Shown: positions 1 to 10,015 of the stretch, in pieces
How positions within the stretch are numbered: position 1 is the stretch's first letter
How the letters are laid out: each line of letters opens with the position of its first letter
DNA from: Proteus sp. FME41
GTDB lineage: Bacteria > Pseudomonadota > Gammaproteobacteria > Enterobacterales > Enterobacteriaceae
NCBI RefSeq assembly: GCF_014897315.1
Contig: NZ_JABUYL010000016.1
Span: 17,256 to 81,255, forward strand
Length of the DNA stretch: 64,000 bases
Reading direction: 5' to 3'
Notes under the pieces: model-generated
Told to the model about the DNA's origin: nothing
The model's database searches: none
What the model saw: only the letters and a program-made list of their open reading frames with translations
Translations under genes and position numbers: made by a program

Positions 1-246
1 CAAACGATATCCTACGCCTTTAACAGCTTTCATTGCATCATAAGAGCCGGCGAGATAACCAAGGTAATTAAACGCCGCCACAATACCCGCACTGGTTAAT
101 GTTAATTGAGACTCTGCAATCATTAACGGTACTTGTGGTGTAAAGGTAAAACGCCCTATCCCCATAGCAACCACTAAAGCAAGAAAACCACTAAACGCGA
201 TATGAAAGGCTTGCGCTGAATGGCTTTGGCGATTTGAAGTATTCAT
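1..246 (-). CDS. YbfB/YjiJ-type MFS transporter, N-terminal part (cut by window edge)
   Basis: The reading frame begins with ATG at 244-246 on the minus strand and stays open for 82 codons to the window edge, so the C-terminal part lies outside. A short polar start (MNTSNRQSHSAQ) is followed by a hydrophobic helix and the stretch GIGRFAFTP, which is typical of the first helix and loop of YbfB/YjiJ-family major facilitator transporters. A second hydrophobic helix follows. These are inner-membrane secondary transporters whose substrate is mostly unknown. It is divergent from moeA, with about 220 bases of shared upstream sequence. The family call rests on the first two helices only. Confidence 0.65.
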   Translation of the reverse strand, partial: MNTSNRQSHSAQAFHIAFSGFLALVVAMGIGRFTFTPQVPLMIAESQLTLTSAGIVAAFNYLGYLAGSYDAMKAVKGVGYRL

Positions 247-464
247 TGATATCCATTATTTTGTTTTATCGTTTTATATATTTTAATGTGCTCTTTACTA
301 ATAACAGAACAAGCAACACATTAACCTCAAACAGATAACATTTCTGTGACAAGAAGTTTCATTTCTTTCTATTCACAAGATGATCTCTGACATGATGATG
401 TTCATCGTGATAGATTAGTATCATGAAATAAAACAGAACATTTCGATAGATCTTGGAGTATGCA

Positions 465-1706
465 ATGAGTCAATGTCACGTTAGCGGTTTATTATCTCTT
501 GATGAAGCGCTAGAAAAACTACTTGAAAAACCGCTGGCAATTACCGATACCCTTAACATCCCATTAAATAATGCAGCAGGCTATATTCTCAGTGAAGCAA
601 TAACGTCTCCGCTGAATGTTCCGCCTTTTGATAATTCAGCAATGGATGGTTACGGGCTTCGTTATGCTGACTTAACCGTTAAAACGTCACTGCCTATGGC
701 AGGAAAATCGTTCGCGGGTATTCCTTTTGAAGGTGAGCTCCCAGCGGGACAATGCGTCCGTATTATGACTGGCGCAATGGTTCCTTCGGGTGTTGATACC
801 GTCATTATGCAAGAAGAAGCTGAAGTAACCGAAAGTGGTATTCGCTTTCCTCACCCTGCTAAAAAAGGTCAAAATATTCGCCGTATTGGTGAAGATATTA
901 AAGAAAATGAAGGGGTATTACCGGCTGGCACTAAGCTTTCAACAGCACAATTACCGTTAATTGCCTCTTTAGGGATCGCCACTGTACAAGTTTATCGACG
1001 CTTAAAAGTTGCTGTTTTCTCAACCGGTGATGAACTACAAACTATTGGCCAGCCATTAAAAGCGGGCCAAATTTATGATACCAACCGCTTTGCGGTACGC
1101 TTAATGCTTGAAAAACTAGGTTGTGAAGTTTTAGATTTAGGCGTTATTCCTGATTCGCCTGAGAAACTGCGTGAAACCTTTAAAAAAGCAGACCAAGAAG
1201 CGGATTTAGTGATCAGCAGTGGTGGCGTTTCTGTGGGCGAAGCTGATTACACCAAACAAATTCTTGATGAAATTGGTGAAATCGGTTTTTGGAAGCTCGC
1301 CATTAAGCCTGGAAAACCTTTTGCCTTTGGTCGATTACACAATGCTTGGTTCTGCGGTTTACCGGGTAATCCTGTCTCAGCAACCGTTACGTTCTATCAA
1401 TTGGTTCAACCTTTAATCGCACGCTTGTCAGGCTTTAGTCATTGGAAAGCGCCACAGCGTTTCCAAGCCATAGCGCAATCACCTTTAAAAAAATCGGCGG
1501 GTCGTCTTGATTTTCAACGAGGTATAGCCAGTATTAATGCTGAGGGTGCATGGCAAGTCGATACTTCAGGCCACCAAGGTTCTCATGTTTATAGCTCCTT
1601 TAGTGAGGCTAACTGCTTTATCGTATTAGAGCGTGAGCGCGGTAAAGTTGCCGCAGGCGATACGGTGACTATTGAGCTCTTTAATTCCCTGTTAAAAAGT
1701 GAATAG
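465..1706 (+). CDS. moeA: Molybdopterin molybdotransferase MoeA
   Basis: MoeA inserts molybdate into adenylylated molybdopterin in the cytoplasm, the last step of molybdenum cofactor synthesis. The protein is 413 residues, matching the E. coli length of about 411. Visible family marks are DNSAMDGYG near residue 50, the [12 protein letters not shown] block near residue 255 and the CGLPGNPVS block near residue 300. The frame is open upstream to a TTG at 453, but the ATG at 465 is preferred because TGGAG lies seven bases before it and the homologues start with this short leader. moeB follows after five bases, so the two form an operon as in E. coli. Confidence 0.97.
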   Translation: MSQCHVSGLLSLDEALEKLLEKPLAITDTLNIPLNNAAGYILSEAITSPLNVPPFDNSAMDGYGLRYADLTVKTSLPMAGKSFAGIPFEGELPAGQCVRIMTGAMVPSGVDTVIMQEEAEVTESGIRFPHPAKKGQNIRRIGEDIKENEGVLPAGTKLSTAQLPLIASLGIATVQVYRRLKVAVFSTGDELQTIGQPLKAGQIYDTNRFAVRLMLEKLGCEVLDLGVIPDSPEKLRETFKKADQEADLVISSGGVSVGEADYTKQILDEIGEIGFWKLAIKPGKPFAFGRLHNAWFCGLPGNPVSATVTFYQLVQPLIARLSGFSHWKAPQRFQAIAQSPLKKSAGRLDFQRGIASINAEGAWQVDTSGHQGSHVYSSFSEANCFIVLERERGKVAAGDTVTIELFNSLLKSE

Positions 1707-1711
1707 TCTTT

Positions 1712-2488
1712 ATGAGTATCGAATTAACCGATGAAGAAACACTGCGTTACAATCGCCAAATTGTATTAAGAGGTTTCGATTTTGATGGTCAAGAGGCGCT
1801 AAAAGGTGCCTCTGTACTGATTGTCGGAGCAGGTGGCTTAGGTTGTAGTGCATCTCAATATTTGACTGCTGCAGGTGTAGGCCAATTAACTTTACTAGAT
1901 TTTGATACGGTTTCACTTTCTAATCTTCAACGCCAAATTCTGCATCGTGATACAACGATTGGTCAGCCTAAAGTGTTATCTGCAAAAGCAACATTAGAAG
2001 CGATTAATCCTCATGTCAAAATAGAAACCGTTGATGCATTACTGGAAGATGAGGCTTTAGCTGAACTTATTCACCACCATAATATCGTAATGGATTGTAC
2101 GGATAATGTGGCAGTACGCGAGCAACTTAATCGACTCTGCTTCCACCAGAAAAAACCGCTGGTATCTGCCGCGGCTATTCGAATGGAAGGCCAAATCAGT
2201 GTATTCACCTATCAAGATAACGAGCCTTGTTATCGCTGTTTGAGTCACCTTTTTGGTGATAATGCGTTAAGTTGTGTTGAAGCGGGCATCATGGCGCCTG
2301 TTGTAGGAACAATGGGTACTTTACAAGCCGTTGAGGCGATAAAATTACTCACTGGTTATGGTGAAAACTTGCATGGCAAAGTATTAATGTTTGACGCAAT
2401 GCGAATGCAATTTCGTGAATTCAAACTCCCTAAAAATCCGCATTGTGAAGTGTGTTCTGCCAATTTACCAGACAACGCCCCCCTCTGA
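1712..2488 (+). CDS. moeB: Molybdopterin-synthase adenylyltransferase MoeB
   Basis: MoeB adenylates the C-terminal Gly-Gly of MoaD with ATP so that MoaD can be thiocarboxylated for molybdopterin synthesis. The protein has 258 residues and the ThiF/E1-like fold. It shows the nucleotide-binding loop GAGGLG at 39-44, the SCVEAGIMAP segment holding the family's conserved cysteine, and two CxxC zinc pairs (CYRC near 172 and CEVC near 247). It starts five bases after moeA. Its partner MoaD is encoded about 28 kb away in this window and ends in Gly-Gly as required. Confidence 0.97.
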   Translation: MSIELTDEETLRYNRQIVLRGFDFDGQEALKGASVLIVGAGGLGCSASQYLTAAGVGQLTLLDFDTVSLSNLQRQILHRDTTIGQPKVLSAKATLEAINPHVKIETVDALLEDEALAELIHHHNIVMDCTDNVAVREQLNRLCFHQKKPLVSAAAIRMEGQISVFTYQDNEPCYRCLSHLFGDNALSCVEAGIMAPVVGTMGTLQAVEAIKLLTGYGENLHGKVLMFDAMRMQFREFKLPKNPHCEVCSANLPDNAPL

Positions 2489-2494
2489 TATTCT

Positions 2495-2533
2495 TGATAA
2501 GGTAAGTCTAACTTTTTCAAACTTACCTTATCA
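2495..2533. repeat. Perfect 13-bp inverted repeat after moeB
   Basis: TGATAAGGTAAGT at 2495-2507 is repeated exactly in inverted form at 2521-2533, around a 13-base loop that contains a T run. The hairpin begins seven bases after the moeB stop. A downstream T tract is missing, so it may stabilise the 3' end of the mRNA or act as a factor-assisted terminator rather than a standard intrinsic one. Confidence 0.6.
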
Positions 2534-2749
2534 CCTCTCAAACAGTATGGTATTTATCTGTTTTTTAATAATTTTAATTATTTTCCAAGTCATATTTCTC
2601 GTTAAATCAATGTAATAAGCTTGTAGTATTCCCTCTGATTTAATTCTACTATGACCGCCCGCGTCAAAACGCAACAGGATGCCCAATAAGCACAGATACT
2701 CATTTAAGCACTCTCTCAAGGTGCTAAAAAAGCAATACAAGGTAGAAGA

Positions 2750-4450
2750 ATGACATTTCAAATTGCAGATACTCTTTATTACAACGGGCGAATCTATACC
2801 GCTGATCATAATGATAATTTCGTTGATGCTATCGCCATAGCTCAAGGTATGATTATTGCGACAGGTAAAAAAGAACGGTTACTTTCTTACTGTAATGAAA
2901 ATACTGAGCAGATTGATTTACAGGGAAAAATGGGGATGCCGGGCATTATTGATGCACACATGCACCCATTCTGGGGAGGTGCAACATTAGCGGGTTGTCA
3001 TCTTGATTATCAATCACTCTCTATTGATAACATTTTATTGCGCATTCAAAAATACCTTGATGAAAACGTGATTGAAAGTGATACCGAATGGTTAAAAGTC
3101 TCTGCGTGGTATCGTGAAGGGATGCAACCCGAAGGCGTGCAAATGACACGTTATCACCTTGATACTTTACACACATCTCGTCCTATTTTGCTTTTTTCCA
3201 GTGATTGTCATAGTGCTTTAGCGAACTCTCGTGCTTTAGAATTATTGAATATTACAGCTGAAACGCCTGATCCTCCCGATGGGAATATTGAACGCGACGG
3301 TGACAGAACCCCGATAGGTATTCTTGAAGATGCCCCAGCAATGCAGGCCATGGATAACTTGCCCCCACTGACGGAAGCACAAAACCTGCAAATAGCCCGT
3401 CATGTTCAAGCATTGTTAAATGAACAAGGGGTAACCACCATTATGGATGCGCGTGTGGGTGAGCCTCAACTGCGTGCCTTTAATACATTAAGAAAAACAG
3501 GTGAACTGACTCTTCGTGTAGAGAATGCCGTTGAAATCACGCCAGATGAGGTATCTTGTGTTGATGATATTCCAAACGCTGTACACCATGCTACAACTCG
3601 GTTTTCACAATGGCATCAAATCAGCGATGGAGCTCAACCTAGTGTTGCGATCCGCCATATCAAACTTTTCCTTGATGGTGTATTACAAGCACCGATTATG
3701 ACAGCACGCTTACACTCACCTTATCGCATTAATGTAGGAACGGATGACACGCCACATTGGCAGGCTTCTGAGCATATTGGTGATCTCTATTTCTCACCTG
3801 ATATATTAACGCCGTTAGTCACAGAAATTGCTCGTGCGGGTTACCATCCTCATATTCATACAGTTGCTGAAGGAGCGATTAGCACGGCACTTGATGCTAT
3901 TAGTGAAATGCGTAAAGCCTTACCTGAAAAAGACATAAGACCGGGCCTGGCACATAATGAATTGATGTGTGAAAAAGATTATGCACGTTTTGCACAACTA
4001 AAAACCGCCCCTTTTATCTCCTTCCAATGGGCAGCTGTAGAACAGAGCAATATCGAGAAAGATATTGAAATGCTCGGTAAATCTCGCTGTAACTATTTAG
4101 AGACTGCTGGCAAGTTTATTGATGCTGGCGTTACTGTTGCTTTTGGTAGCGATTGGCCGATTGACCCACTTAACGAGTGGTACGATTTTAAAGTAGCGAT
4201 GACGCGCCAAAAAGATACAGTAAGCCCTCGCCTTGATAATGATCGTAACCTAACATTAATTGAAGTCCTACGTGCAGCCACAATTAACGCGGCTCAAGCA
4301 TTGGATATGGATAGACAAATTGGATCACTAGAAGTCGGAAAATTTGCCGATTTTATTGTATTAGATAGAGACTTGTTTGAAATATCGGCAGAAGATGTTG
4401 AAAATGTCAGGGTATTGTGTACGATCATTGCGGGGAAACCCACAATTTAG
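2750..4450 (+). CDS. YtcJ-like metal-dependent amidohydrolase
   Basis: A 566-residue protein of the amidohydrolase superfamily (Amidohydro_3, YtcJ/AepA-like). The metal-binding DAHMHPF motif lies at residues 68-74 (His70, His72). The HIHTVAEG segment and the late GSDWPID aspartate motif also fit the TIM-barrel metal site, and the C-terminal GKFADFIVLDRD strand is the usual return of the beta-sandwich domain. Such enzymes hydrolyse C-N bonds of amides or cyclic amides in the cytoplasm, and no signal peptide is visible. The substrate cannot be read from sequence. It is a single gene, separated from moeB by 261 bases and ended by a strong hairpin. Confidence 0.85.
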   Translation: MTFQIADTLYYNGRIYTADHNDNFVDAIAIAQGMIIATGKKERLLSYCNENTEQIDLQGKMGMPGIIDAHMHPFWGGATLAGCHLDYQSLSIDNILLRIQKYLDENVIESDTEWLKVSAWYREGMQPEGVQMTRYHLDTLHTSRPILLFSSDCHSALANSRALELLNITAETPDPPDGNIERDGDRTPIGILEDAPAMQAMDNLPPLTEAQNLQIARHVQALLNEQGVTTIMDARVGEPQLRAFNTLRKTGELTLRVENAVEITPDEVSCVDDIPNAVHHATTRFSQWHQISDGAQPSVAIRHIKLFLDGVLQAPIMTARLHSPYRINVGTDDTPHWQASEHIGDLYFSPDILTPLVTEIARAGYHPHIHTVAEGAISTALDAISEMRKALPEKDIRPGLAHNELMCEKDYARFAQLKTAPFISFQWAAVEQSNIEKDIEMLGKSRCNYLETAGKFIDAGVTVAFGSDWPIDPLNEWYDFKVAMTRQKDTVSPRLDNDRNLTLIEVLRAATINAAQALDMDRQIGSLEVGKFADFIVLDRDLFEISAEDVENVRVLCTIIAGKPTI

Positions 4451-4467
4451 CTGAATAATATAATTAA

Positions 4468-4496
4468 TAAACCCGCGTTGAGCGGGTTTATTTTTA
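4468..4496. terminator. Intrinsic terminator after the amidohydrolase gene
   Basis: TAAACCCGC (4468-4476) pairs with GCGGGTTTA (4482-4490) around a GTTGA loop and is followed by T residues. It lies between convergent genes and can serve both strands. Confidence 0.9.
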
Positions 4497-4539
4497 TCTA
4501 TGCACTTAATTCTATGAGAATTAACGTAAATTTAGCCTG

Positions 4540-5004
4540 CTATAAAGCAATCGCCATTACTGTGCTCACTTCTTTTAATCCTTCACGCTCGTAAAAACGT
4601 TTAGCAGCACCATTTTCAGCTAATACAGATAACTCAAGATGCGTCATTTTCTCTAATTTAGCCCACTCTTTCATTGCTGTTAATAATAAACTTCCTACGC
4701 CTTGGCTACGTACTGAAGGGGCAACAACAATATCATAAATATAAGCATATTTACGCTGAACTAAGCAGTTAAACATTGGTGTTTCTTGGATTTGCGCCAT
4801 GCTAAATCCAACTACTTTACCGTCTAAATCTGCCACTAAAAGATGAAACTTATTATTTTTTATTCCATTAATAATAAAAGCTTCATCTTGCTTACCCGGC
4901 TTTAATCGATCGGGTTGTAAATTCGCCATTTCATTAAATAAATAAGTGTAAAGCGTATTAATTTCTTCTACATCAGACAAAATTGCTTTTCTTATTATTA
5001 TCAT
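4540..5004 (-). CDS. GNAT-family N-acetyltransferase
   Basis: A 154-residue single-domain GNAT acetyltransferase. The acetyl-CoA pyrophosphate-binding motif RSQGVG is at residues 99-104, preceded by the IYDIVVAPSVR strand, and the C-terminal NGAAKRFYEREGL segment is the usual last motif. Members transfer acetyl from acetyl-CoA to amines of small molecules, peptides or proteins, and the acceptor here is unknown. It lies nine bases downstream of the LOG-family gene on the same strand, so the two probably share a transcript. Confidence 0.88.
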   Translation of the reverse strand: MIIIRKAILSDVEEINTLYTYLFNEMANLQPDRLKPGKQDEAFIINGIKNNKFHLLVADLDGKVVGFSMAQIQETPMFNCLVQRKYAYIYDIVVAPSVRSQGVGSLLLTAMKEWAKLEKMTHLELSVLAENGAAKRFYEREGLKEVSTVMAIAL

Positions 5005-5013
5005 TTTTTACCT

Positions 5014-5592
5014 TTATTTGTTGTAGGTTTTTACAGGAGGTGCGGTGTACGTTTCAAATTTATCTAAAAGTTGAATAGGACATTGTTCCACAATCGCCAT
5101 ATTCCGGTATTTTTCATGTAAGAATTGTTCATCAGCCATTTTATCAATCATCATTAATAATGGAGAATAGAACTGATTAATATTGAGTATGCCTAACGGT
5201 TTTTGATGTAACCCAATTTGGCTCCATGTAAAGACTTCACTAAACTCTTCTAATGTACCAAAACCACCGGGTAAAGCGACAAAACCTTCAGCTAATTCAA
5301 TCATTTTGCTTTTACGCTGATGCATTGTTTCAACAACATGTAGTTCAGTCAGATTTTTATGTGAAATTTCACGCCCTTCTAACAGCGTAGGAATAACACC
5401 AATTACCTTTCCACCTTCGGCTAATACAGTATCGGCGAGTGTTCCCATAATACCGACACTTGCACCACCATAAATTAAGGTAATATTACGTTTAACCAGC
5501 TCTTTGGCAAAAATAATTGCTTGTTCTTTATAAATAGGTGAAGCCCCTAAACTAGAACCACAATACACTGCGATAGATTTTATTTTACTCAT
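5014..5592 (-). CDS. LOG-family nucleotide 5'-monophosphate phosphoribohydrolase
   Basis: A 192-residue TIGR00730/LOG-family protein. It has the Rossmann-like YGGASVGIMG loop at residues 41-50 and the diagnostic PGGFGTLEE motif at 108-116, preceded by an RKSKMIELAEGFVALPGG block. The family cleaves the N-glycosidic bond of nucleoside monophosphates; in plants and some bacteria the products are free cytokinins, but in Enterobacterales the usual substrate is unsettled. It is the first gene of a two-gene unit with the GNAT gene, behind an AT-rich upstream region. Confidence 0.9.
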   Translation of the reverse strand: MSKIKSIAVYCGSSLGASPIYKEQAIIFAKELVKRNITLIYGGASVGIMGTLADTVLAEGGKVIGVIPTLLEGREISHKNLTELHVVETMHQRKSKMIELAEGFVALPGGFGTLEEFSEVFTWSQIGLHQKPLGILNINQFYSPLLMMIDKMADEQFLHEKYRNMAIVEQCPIQLLDKFETYTAPPVKTYNK

Positions 5593-5910
5593 TTTTTATT
5601 CTCTTTTAGCTAGTTAAAACGAGCTTGGAATTATACTGAAGGTACTTTTAATAAAAAAGGTCAAAAAAAGTGTTTTTACTCTTTTTATCACGCAGATATA
5701 TTTAAATTTTATTAAAGCTAGATACTTAAATAAATTTAATTTTTATTCTATTAAAAATAAATTTATTTATATTTAAACTAAAAATAAATTAATTAGTTTA
5801 ATTAATAAATAACTATATTAAAGCTTGTGATTTTATTTTATATTATGCGATCCTTTGTTATACCGCTAACAGAGCACACATACGAATGATTATTGATGAG
5901 GTTTTATAGG
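5593..5910. other. AT-rich intergenic region between LOG gene and rhtA
   Basis: About 318 bases with no supportable gene. The middle is almost entirely A and T. It includes an imperfect inverted repeat (5728-5745 against 5752-5768) made only of A and T. It must carry the divergent promoters of the LOG gene and rhtA, but no individual site is clear enough to name. Confidence 0.6.
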
Positions 5911-6801
5911 ATGTTGTCAGCCAGACACTCAGCTAAATTACAGGTATTTTATCCTGTACTTCTTTTGCTTCTTTCCATGCTTTCGATACAAAGCGGCGCA
6001 TCCCTTGCTAAAAGCCTATTTCCAGTTATCGGTGCCCCAGCAGTCACAGCGTTACGCTTATTATTAGGCACTTTGATCCTCTTTTTTATTTTTAAACCGT
6101 GGCGACTCAAATTAACTCGTGAATCAATAATGCCCCTATTTTTATATGGCTTATCTTTAGGCGCAATGAATTATCTTTTTTATCTCGCGCTTGAAACTAT
6201 TCCTTTGGGTATTGCCGTCGCACTCGAATTTACGGGTCCTTTGGCTGTAGCCATGTTTTCATCACGTAGAGCTATCGACTTTTTATGGATAGCGTTAGTG
6301 ATTGCGGGCTTAGGATTATTGCTTCCTATTGGTGACAATATTCACGGACTGGATCCTCTGGGTATTTTATACGCACTGGGCGCAGGTGTCGGTTGGGCGT
6401 TATATATTGTATTCGGACAACGTGCAGGAAAAGGCTATGGTGCAGCAACTGTATCTATTGGTTCATTAGTGGCCGCCTTTATTTTCGTGCCTATTGGTCT
6501 ATTGCAAAGCAGCCCTGACCTTATGTTTAGTTGGTCTATTTTACCTATTGCCTTAGCCATTGCGATTTTATCCACTGCGTTCCCTTATACTTTAGAAATG
6601 ATTGCTCTCACGCGTCTGCCTGCAAAAACATTTGGCACATTAATGAGCTTAGAGCCTTGTATGGGAGCCTTTATTGGTATTATTTTCCTACACGAACATT
6701 TGACGTTAATACAATGGGTTGCCTTAGCCTTTATTGTTTTAGCCTCTATTGGTTCAACAACGACAATGAAAAGTAAAACCAAAATTGAGGAAGTTAAATA
6801 G
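5911..6801 (+). CDS. rhtA: Threonine/homoserine exporter RhtA
   Basis: An inner-membrane EamA/DMT-family exporter of threonine, homoserine and related amino acids. The protein is 296 residues (E. coli RhtA has 295), with about ten hydrophobic helices. Segments near-identical to RhtA include SIQSGASLAKSLFPVIGAP and GIAVALEFTGPLAVA. The frame is open from a TTG at 5893 and an ATG at 5896, but the ATG at 5911 is preferred: GAGG lies nine bases before it and the length then matches the family. It is monocistronic and followed by a hairpin terminator. Confidence 0.95.
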   Translation: MLSARHSAKLQVFYPVLLLLLSMLSIQSGASLAKSLFPVIGAPAVTALRLLLGTLILFFIFKPWRLKLTRESIMPLFLYGLSLGAMNYLFYLALETIPLGIAVALEFTGPLAVAMFSSRRAIDFLWIALVIAGLGLLLPIGDNIHGLDPLGILYALGAGVGWALYIVFGQRAGKGYGAATVSIGSLVAAFIFVPIGLLQSSPDLMFSWSILPIALAIAILSTAFPYTLEMIALTRLPAKTFGTLMSLEPCMGAFIGIIFLHEHLTLIQWVALAFIVLASIGSTTTMKSKTKIEEVK

Positions 6802-6844
6802 ATATTTAACGTTATTTACTCATCAGAAAATAAATATTAATTTT

Positions 6845-6870
6845 AAAAGGATCTTGTGATCCTTTTTACT
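6845..6870 (+). terminator. Intrinsic terminator after rhtA
   Basis: AAAAGGATC (6845-6853) pairs with GATCCTTTT (6858-6866) around a TTGT loop and is followed by a short T-rich stretch. Confidence 0.88.
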
Positions 6871-7076
6871 TATTAAATAATAACTTTACTGACCTATCAT
6901 TGCTATTTTTCGCTCATTGTCTTACTCTAAATAGACTATTTCGATAGATTAGATTTTTTTAATAGATGACCTATCAATTTAATAGTATCAATCGATAAGA
7001 CTAACCATTAATAATTCACTATCATAATTAACAGAAATTAAGATATTGATTTATTAATTATTTAGGGAGAACGATT

Positions 7077-7583
7077 ATGAGTACTGCTAAATTAGTCAAA
7101 TCCACACCATCAACTCTGCTTTATACCCGTAATAATCTTGATGATAGCGTAAAACTGCATGCTATCGAATTACTGCAACAGATGGTAACGCAGTTTATCG
7201 ACTTATCTCTTATCACAAAACAAGCGCACTGGAATATGCGTGGCAGAAACTTTATTTCTGTCCATGAGATGGTTGATGGCTTCCGCGATACCATTAATGA
7301 GCACACTGATGAATTCGCAGAACGTATTGTTCAATTAGGTGGCACTGTATTAGGCACCGCTCAAGTTGTCAGCAAGAAAACACCATTGAAAGCCTATCCA
7401 CTGGATATTCATGATGTGCAAGACCACTTAAAAGCACTAGCCGATCGTTACGCTATTGTTGCTAATGATATTCGTAAAGCTATTGATGAAGTTGAAGACG
7501 AAGATACAGCCGATATGTTTACCGCGGCATCGCGTGATCTTGATAAGTTCTTATGGTTTATTGAAGCCAATATTGAAAATTAA
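7077..7583 (+). CDS. dps: DNA-binding ferritin-like protein Dps
   Basis: Dps forms a dodecamer that oxidises and stores iron with hydrogen peroxide and coats DNA in stationary phase. The 168-residue protein keeps the intersubunit ferroxidase residues in their E. coli positions: His51, His63, Asp67, Asp78 and Glu82. The lysine-bearing N-terminal tail (MSTAKLVKS) used for DNA contact is also kept. The start is supported by GGGAG about ten bases upstream. The 275-base AT-rich upstream region is where OxyR, IHF and RpoS-dependent control acts in E. coli, but no site was confidently placed. The gene is single and followed by a hairpin. Confidence 0.98.
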   Translation: MSTAKLVKSTPSTLLYTRNNLDDSVKLHAIELLQQMVTQFIDLSLITKQAHWNMRGRNFISVHEMVDGFRDTINEHTDEFAERIVQLGGTVLGTAQVVSKKTPLKAYPLDIHDVQDHLKALADRYAIVANDIRKAIDEVEDEDTADMFTAASRDLDKFLWFIEANIEN

Positions 7584-7614
7584 TTCGTCATTATAAAATA
7601 CGTTTATACCTTAG

Positions 7615-7650
7615 AAAGGCGACCTTCATTTATTTAGGTGGCCTTTTTAT
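7615..7650. terminator. Hairpin terminator between convergent dps and dinG
   Basis: AAAGGCGACCT (7615-7625) pairs with AGGTGGCCTTT (7636-7646), with one mismatch, and is followed by T residues on the plus strand. dinG ends immediately beyond it on the other strand. Confidence 0.82.
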
Positions 7651-9759
7651 TTATTTTATTTTAGGTATATCAGGCTGATAAATAGGAAAAACCGGTAGTG
7701 CGTTTAATAAACGAGAACCATAATTCTTGGTTAATAAACGTCTATCATAAATCACAATTTCACCACGGCAATGATGACTACGAATAAGACGCCCAACTTG
7801 CTGAATTAAATTAAATGATGCACTTGGTAAGCTTTGGACTTCAAAGGGATAACGTTTTAAAGATTTAAGCCACTCACCTTCTGTTATAATCACCGGATCA
7901 GTCACGGGCGGAAAGGCAATCTTATGAATATGTACCTGTGTTAAATAATCACCTTTTAAATCAAGCCCTTCAGCAAAAGATTGTAACCCTATCAACACAC
8001 TATTATCACCCGCATCAATCCGTTTGCAATGTGTTTCAACTAATCGATAGCGAGGTTGATCACCTTGCACTAATAAACACAAGCGTAAATCTTTGACTTC
8101 ATCTAAAAAACCCTCCATTGCCCGTTGGCTACTAAATAAAACCAGTTGACCTCGGTGGTTATTCTCTTCCATTCCTTGTCGAAAATATTGTGCCATCTCT
8201 TTTAAGTGTTCACGTTCATGGCTCATTGTGGGCTCATAGTGCATTTTAGGGATCACTAATTTGCCTTGTTTTTGATGCTCAAAAGGTGAGGATAAACTCA
8301 TAAAGCGATCATCAAAATGTTCACTCAACCCAGTTAGCTCTTGAATACGCGAAAAGCTATTTAAGGAACGTAATGTGGCGGATGTAATAACCACATGCGG
8401 GATATTTTTCCATAATAATTGCGTCAGTTGCTCGCTGACTCGAATTCCTGCGCAATGAAAATAGAGATGTGACTGTTTTTTATCGTAACGACGTGAGAGC
8501 CATTTCGACACAGGAGCTTTGGAAGTCTGTTCTAACGTTGCTAGACGCCACAATTTCGCCATATTTTCTAAATAACCGACCATTCTGCTAGTGGTTAAAA
8601 TGGCACGGTGTAAACGCACAACATCTTCTTTGGCAGTACGTTCTGTTAAATCAGTCAAAATAGCTTCACCTAGCATTTTTAAGCCATCCGTTAGCTTAAA
8701 TAAGGTTTGGCAACTTAACAGAAGTTGTTCAGGTAATTGACCTAACGGGAAGAGATATTCATCTTTCTCACTGCGTTCAGGTAATAATGCCCGCGCAAAA
8801 GTATCAACCTCTTGATAGGCTTCACGTAGCTTCGCAATATGTGCATCAAAACGAATAGGATCAGCCAATTTAGGCGGTTTTACAGGAATAAATTGCGCTA
8901 AATATTGGCTAACATGGCGCGTGATATTATCAAGTTGGTTATTAAGAGAAACTAAGGTAATTTCCCCTTCTACTTCTAGCGCATCTCGTGCAACATCTGG
9001 AATATGATGCCCTTCGTCTAGCACTAAAAGTAGATTTTTTGCATCAGGTAATACTGACTCACTTTCCATTGCCGCCATCACTAAAGCGTGATTGGTGATA
9101 ACGACATCCACTTCATCAATTTCTCGTCGAGCAATAAAGAATGGGCAGCGATGATAATATTGGCAATTACGCCCTAAGCAGTTCATTTTATCAGTGCTAA
9201 TTTTGCGCCATAAACTGTTAGTTAATGCTCGTTTATGGTGATCACGCAAACCATCCCAACCAAAGCTTGTAAAATCATTTTTTAGCTCTTGGCAAATTTC
9301 TCTTTCTGCACTGGTCGCCACATCCACTTTGTCTTCTAGCAAAAACATTAAGTCAATTTGTTCGCCTTCAGTTGCACAAATTGCCTCTAAATTACGCGGA
9401 CATAAATATCGCCCACGACCAAAAGCTCCTGTAAACGTGAGATCAGGAATGATTTTTTTAAGTAAGGGGAGATCTTTACTGTAGATTTGATCTTGAAGTG
9501 CCACATTCGCGGTACTGATAATCAGAGGTTTTTTCTCATCACGGCTAATCGCAATGCCCGGAATAAGATAAGAGAGTGTTTTACCCACCCCTGTCGGGGC
9601 TTCAATCACCAAATGACGTCCCATTTCATCAGAAAAAGTCTTGGCCACTTCAGCGATCATTTCACGCTGTGGTGCACGCGGAATAAACCCTTCTATATGC
9701 TCTGGTAGGGCTTTATACCACTGACTTATTTGATTTTTAACTGATTGAGAAAGGGACAT
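7651..9759 (-). CDS. dinG: ATP-dependent 5'-3' DNA helicase DinG (Fe-S, XPD-like)
   Basis: A superfamily 2 helicase that unwinds DNA, R-loops and G-quadruplex structures after damage or replication-transcription conflict. The 702-residue protein has Walker A APTGVGKT at 54-61 and the four iron-sulfur cysteines at 120, 194, 199 and 205, exactly as in E. coli. It also has a DEGHH box and the late QQVGRLIRS motif VI. A GTG at 9765 would add two residues, but the ATG at 9759 with GAG six bases before it fits better. It lacks the basic C-terminal tail of the E. coli protein (716 residues). It is monocistronic and divergent from the LysR gene. Confidence 0.97.
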   Translation of the reverse strand: MSLSQSVKNQISQWYKALPEHIEGFIPRAPQREMIAEVAKTFSDEMGRHLVIEAPTGVGKTLSYLIPGIAISRDEKKPLIISTANVALQDQIYSKDLPLLKKIIPDLTFTGAFGRGRYLCPRNLEAICATEGEQIDLMFLLEDKVDVATSAEREICQELKNDFTSFGWDGLRDHHKRALTNSLWRKISTDKMNCLGRNCQYYHRCPFFIARREIDEVDVVITNHALVMAAMESESVLPDAKNLLLVLDEGHHIPDVARDALEVEGEITLVSLNNQLDNITRHVSQYLAQFIPVKPPKLADPIRFDAHIAKLREAYQEVDTFARALLPERSEKDEYLFPLGQLPEQLLLSCQTLFKLTDGLKMLGEAILTDLTERTAKEDVVRLHRAILTTSRMVGYLENMAKLWRLATLEQTSKAPVSKWLSRRYDKKQSHLYFHCAGIRVSEQLTQLLWKNIPHVVITSATLRSLNSFSRIQELTGLSEHFDDRFMSLSSPFEHQKQGKLVIPKMHYEPTMSHEREHLKEMAQYFRQGMEENNHRGQLVLFSSQRAMEGFLDEVKDLRLCLLVQGDQPRYRLVETHCKRIDAGDNSVLIGLQSFAEGLDLKGDYLTQVHIHKIAFPPVTDPVIITEGEWLKSLKRYPFEVQSLPSASFNLIQQVGRLIRSHHCRGEIVIYDRRLLTKNYGSRLLNALPVFPIYQPDIPKIK

Positions 9760-10015
9760 AACCACTCTACGACTGATTTTAAGAAAGGCGCCATTGTCTC
9801 ATAACACTGTATAAAAATCAGTAGTTACCTTCATTTACGATCTTTTTTCATCAAAGAATGGATAACGTCTCGAAATTATTGAGCTTTGTTATAGATTATT
9901 AATTCAACTCTTCATAGTATGAGTATTGATTACGTAACATCTAAAAATAGCTTTATAAAAAAATATGATTTCTTGGCTTCATTAAATACAACAACACCTG
10001 TTAAGAGACACAATA

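Noticed and set aside
5728..5768. Inverted repeat between the LOG gene and rhtA
   Set aside because: It consists only of A and T in an almost pure A/T region, where such pairing is expected by chance.
9818..9837. LexA-like sequence upstream of dinG (CTGTATAAAAATCAG)
   Set aside because: CTG and CAG are nine bases apart instead of ten, so it breaks the LexA spacing. E. coli dinG is SOS-controlled, so a degenerate site is possible, but this is not a supportable call.
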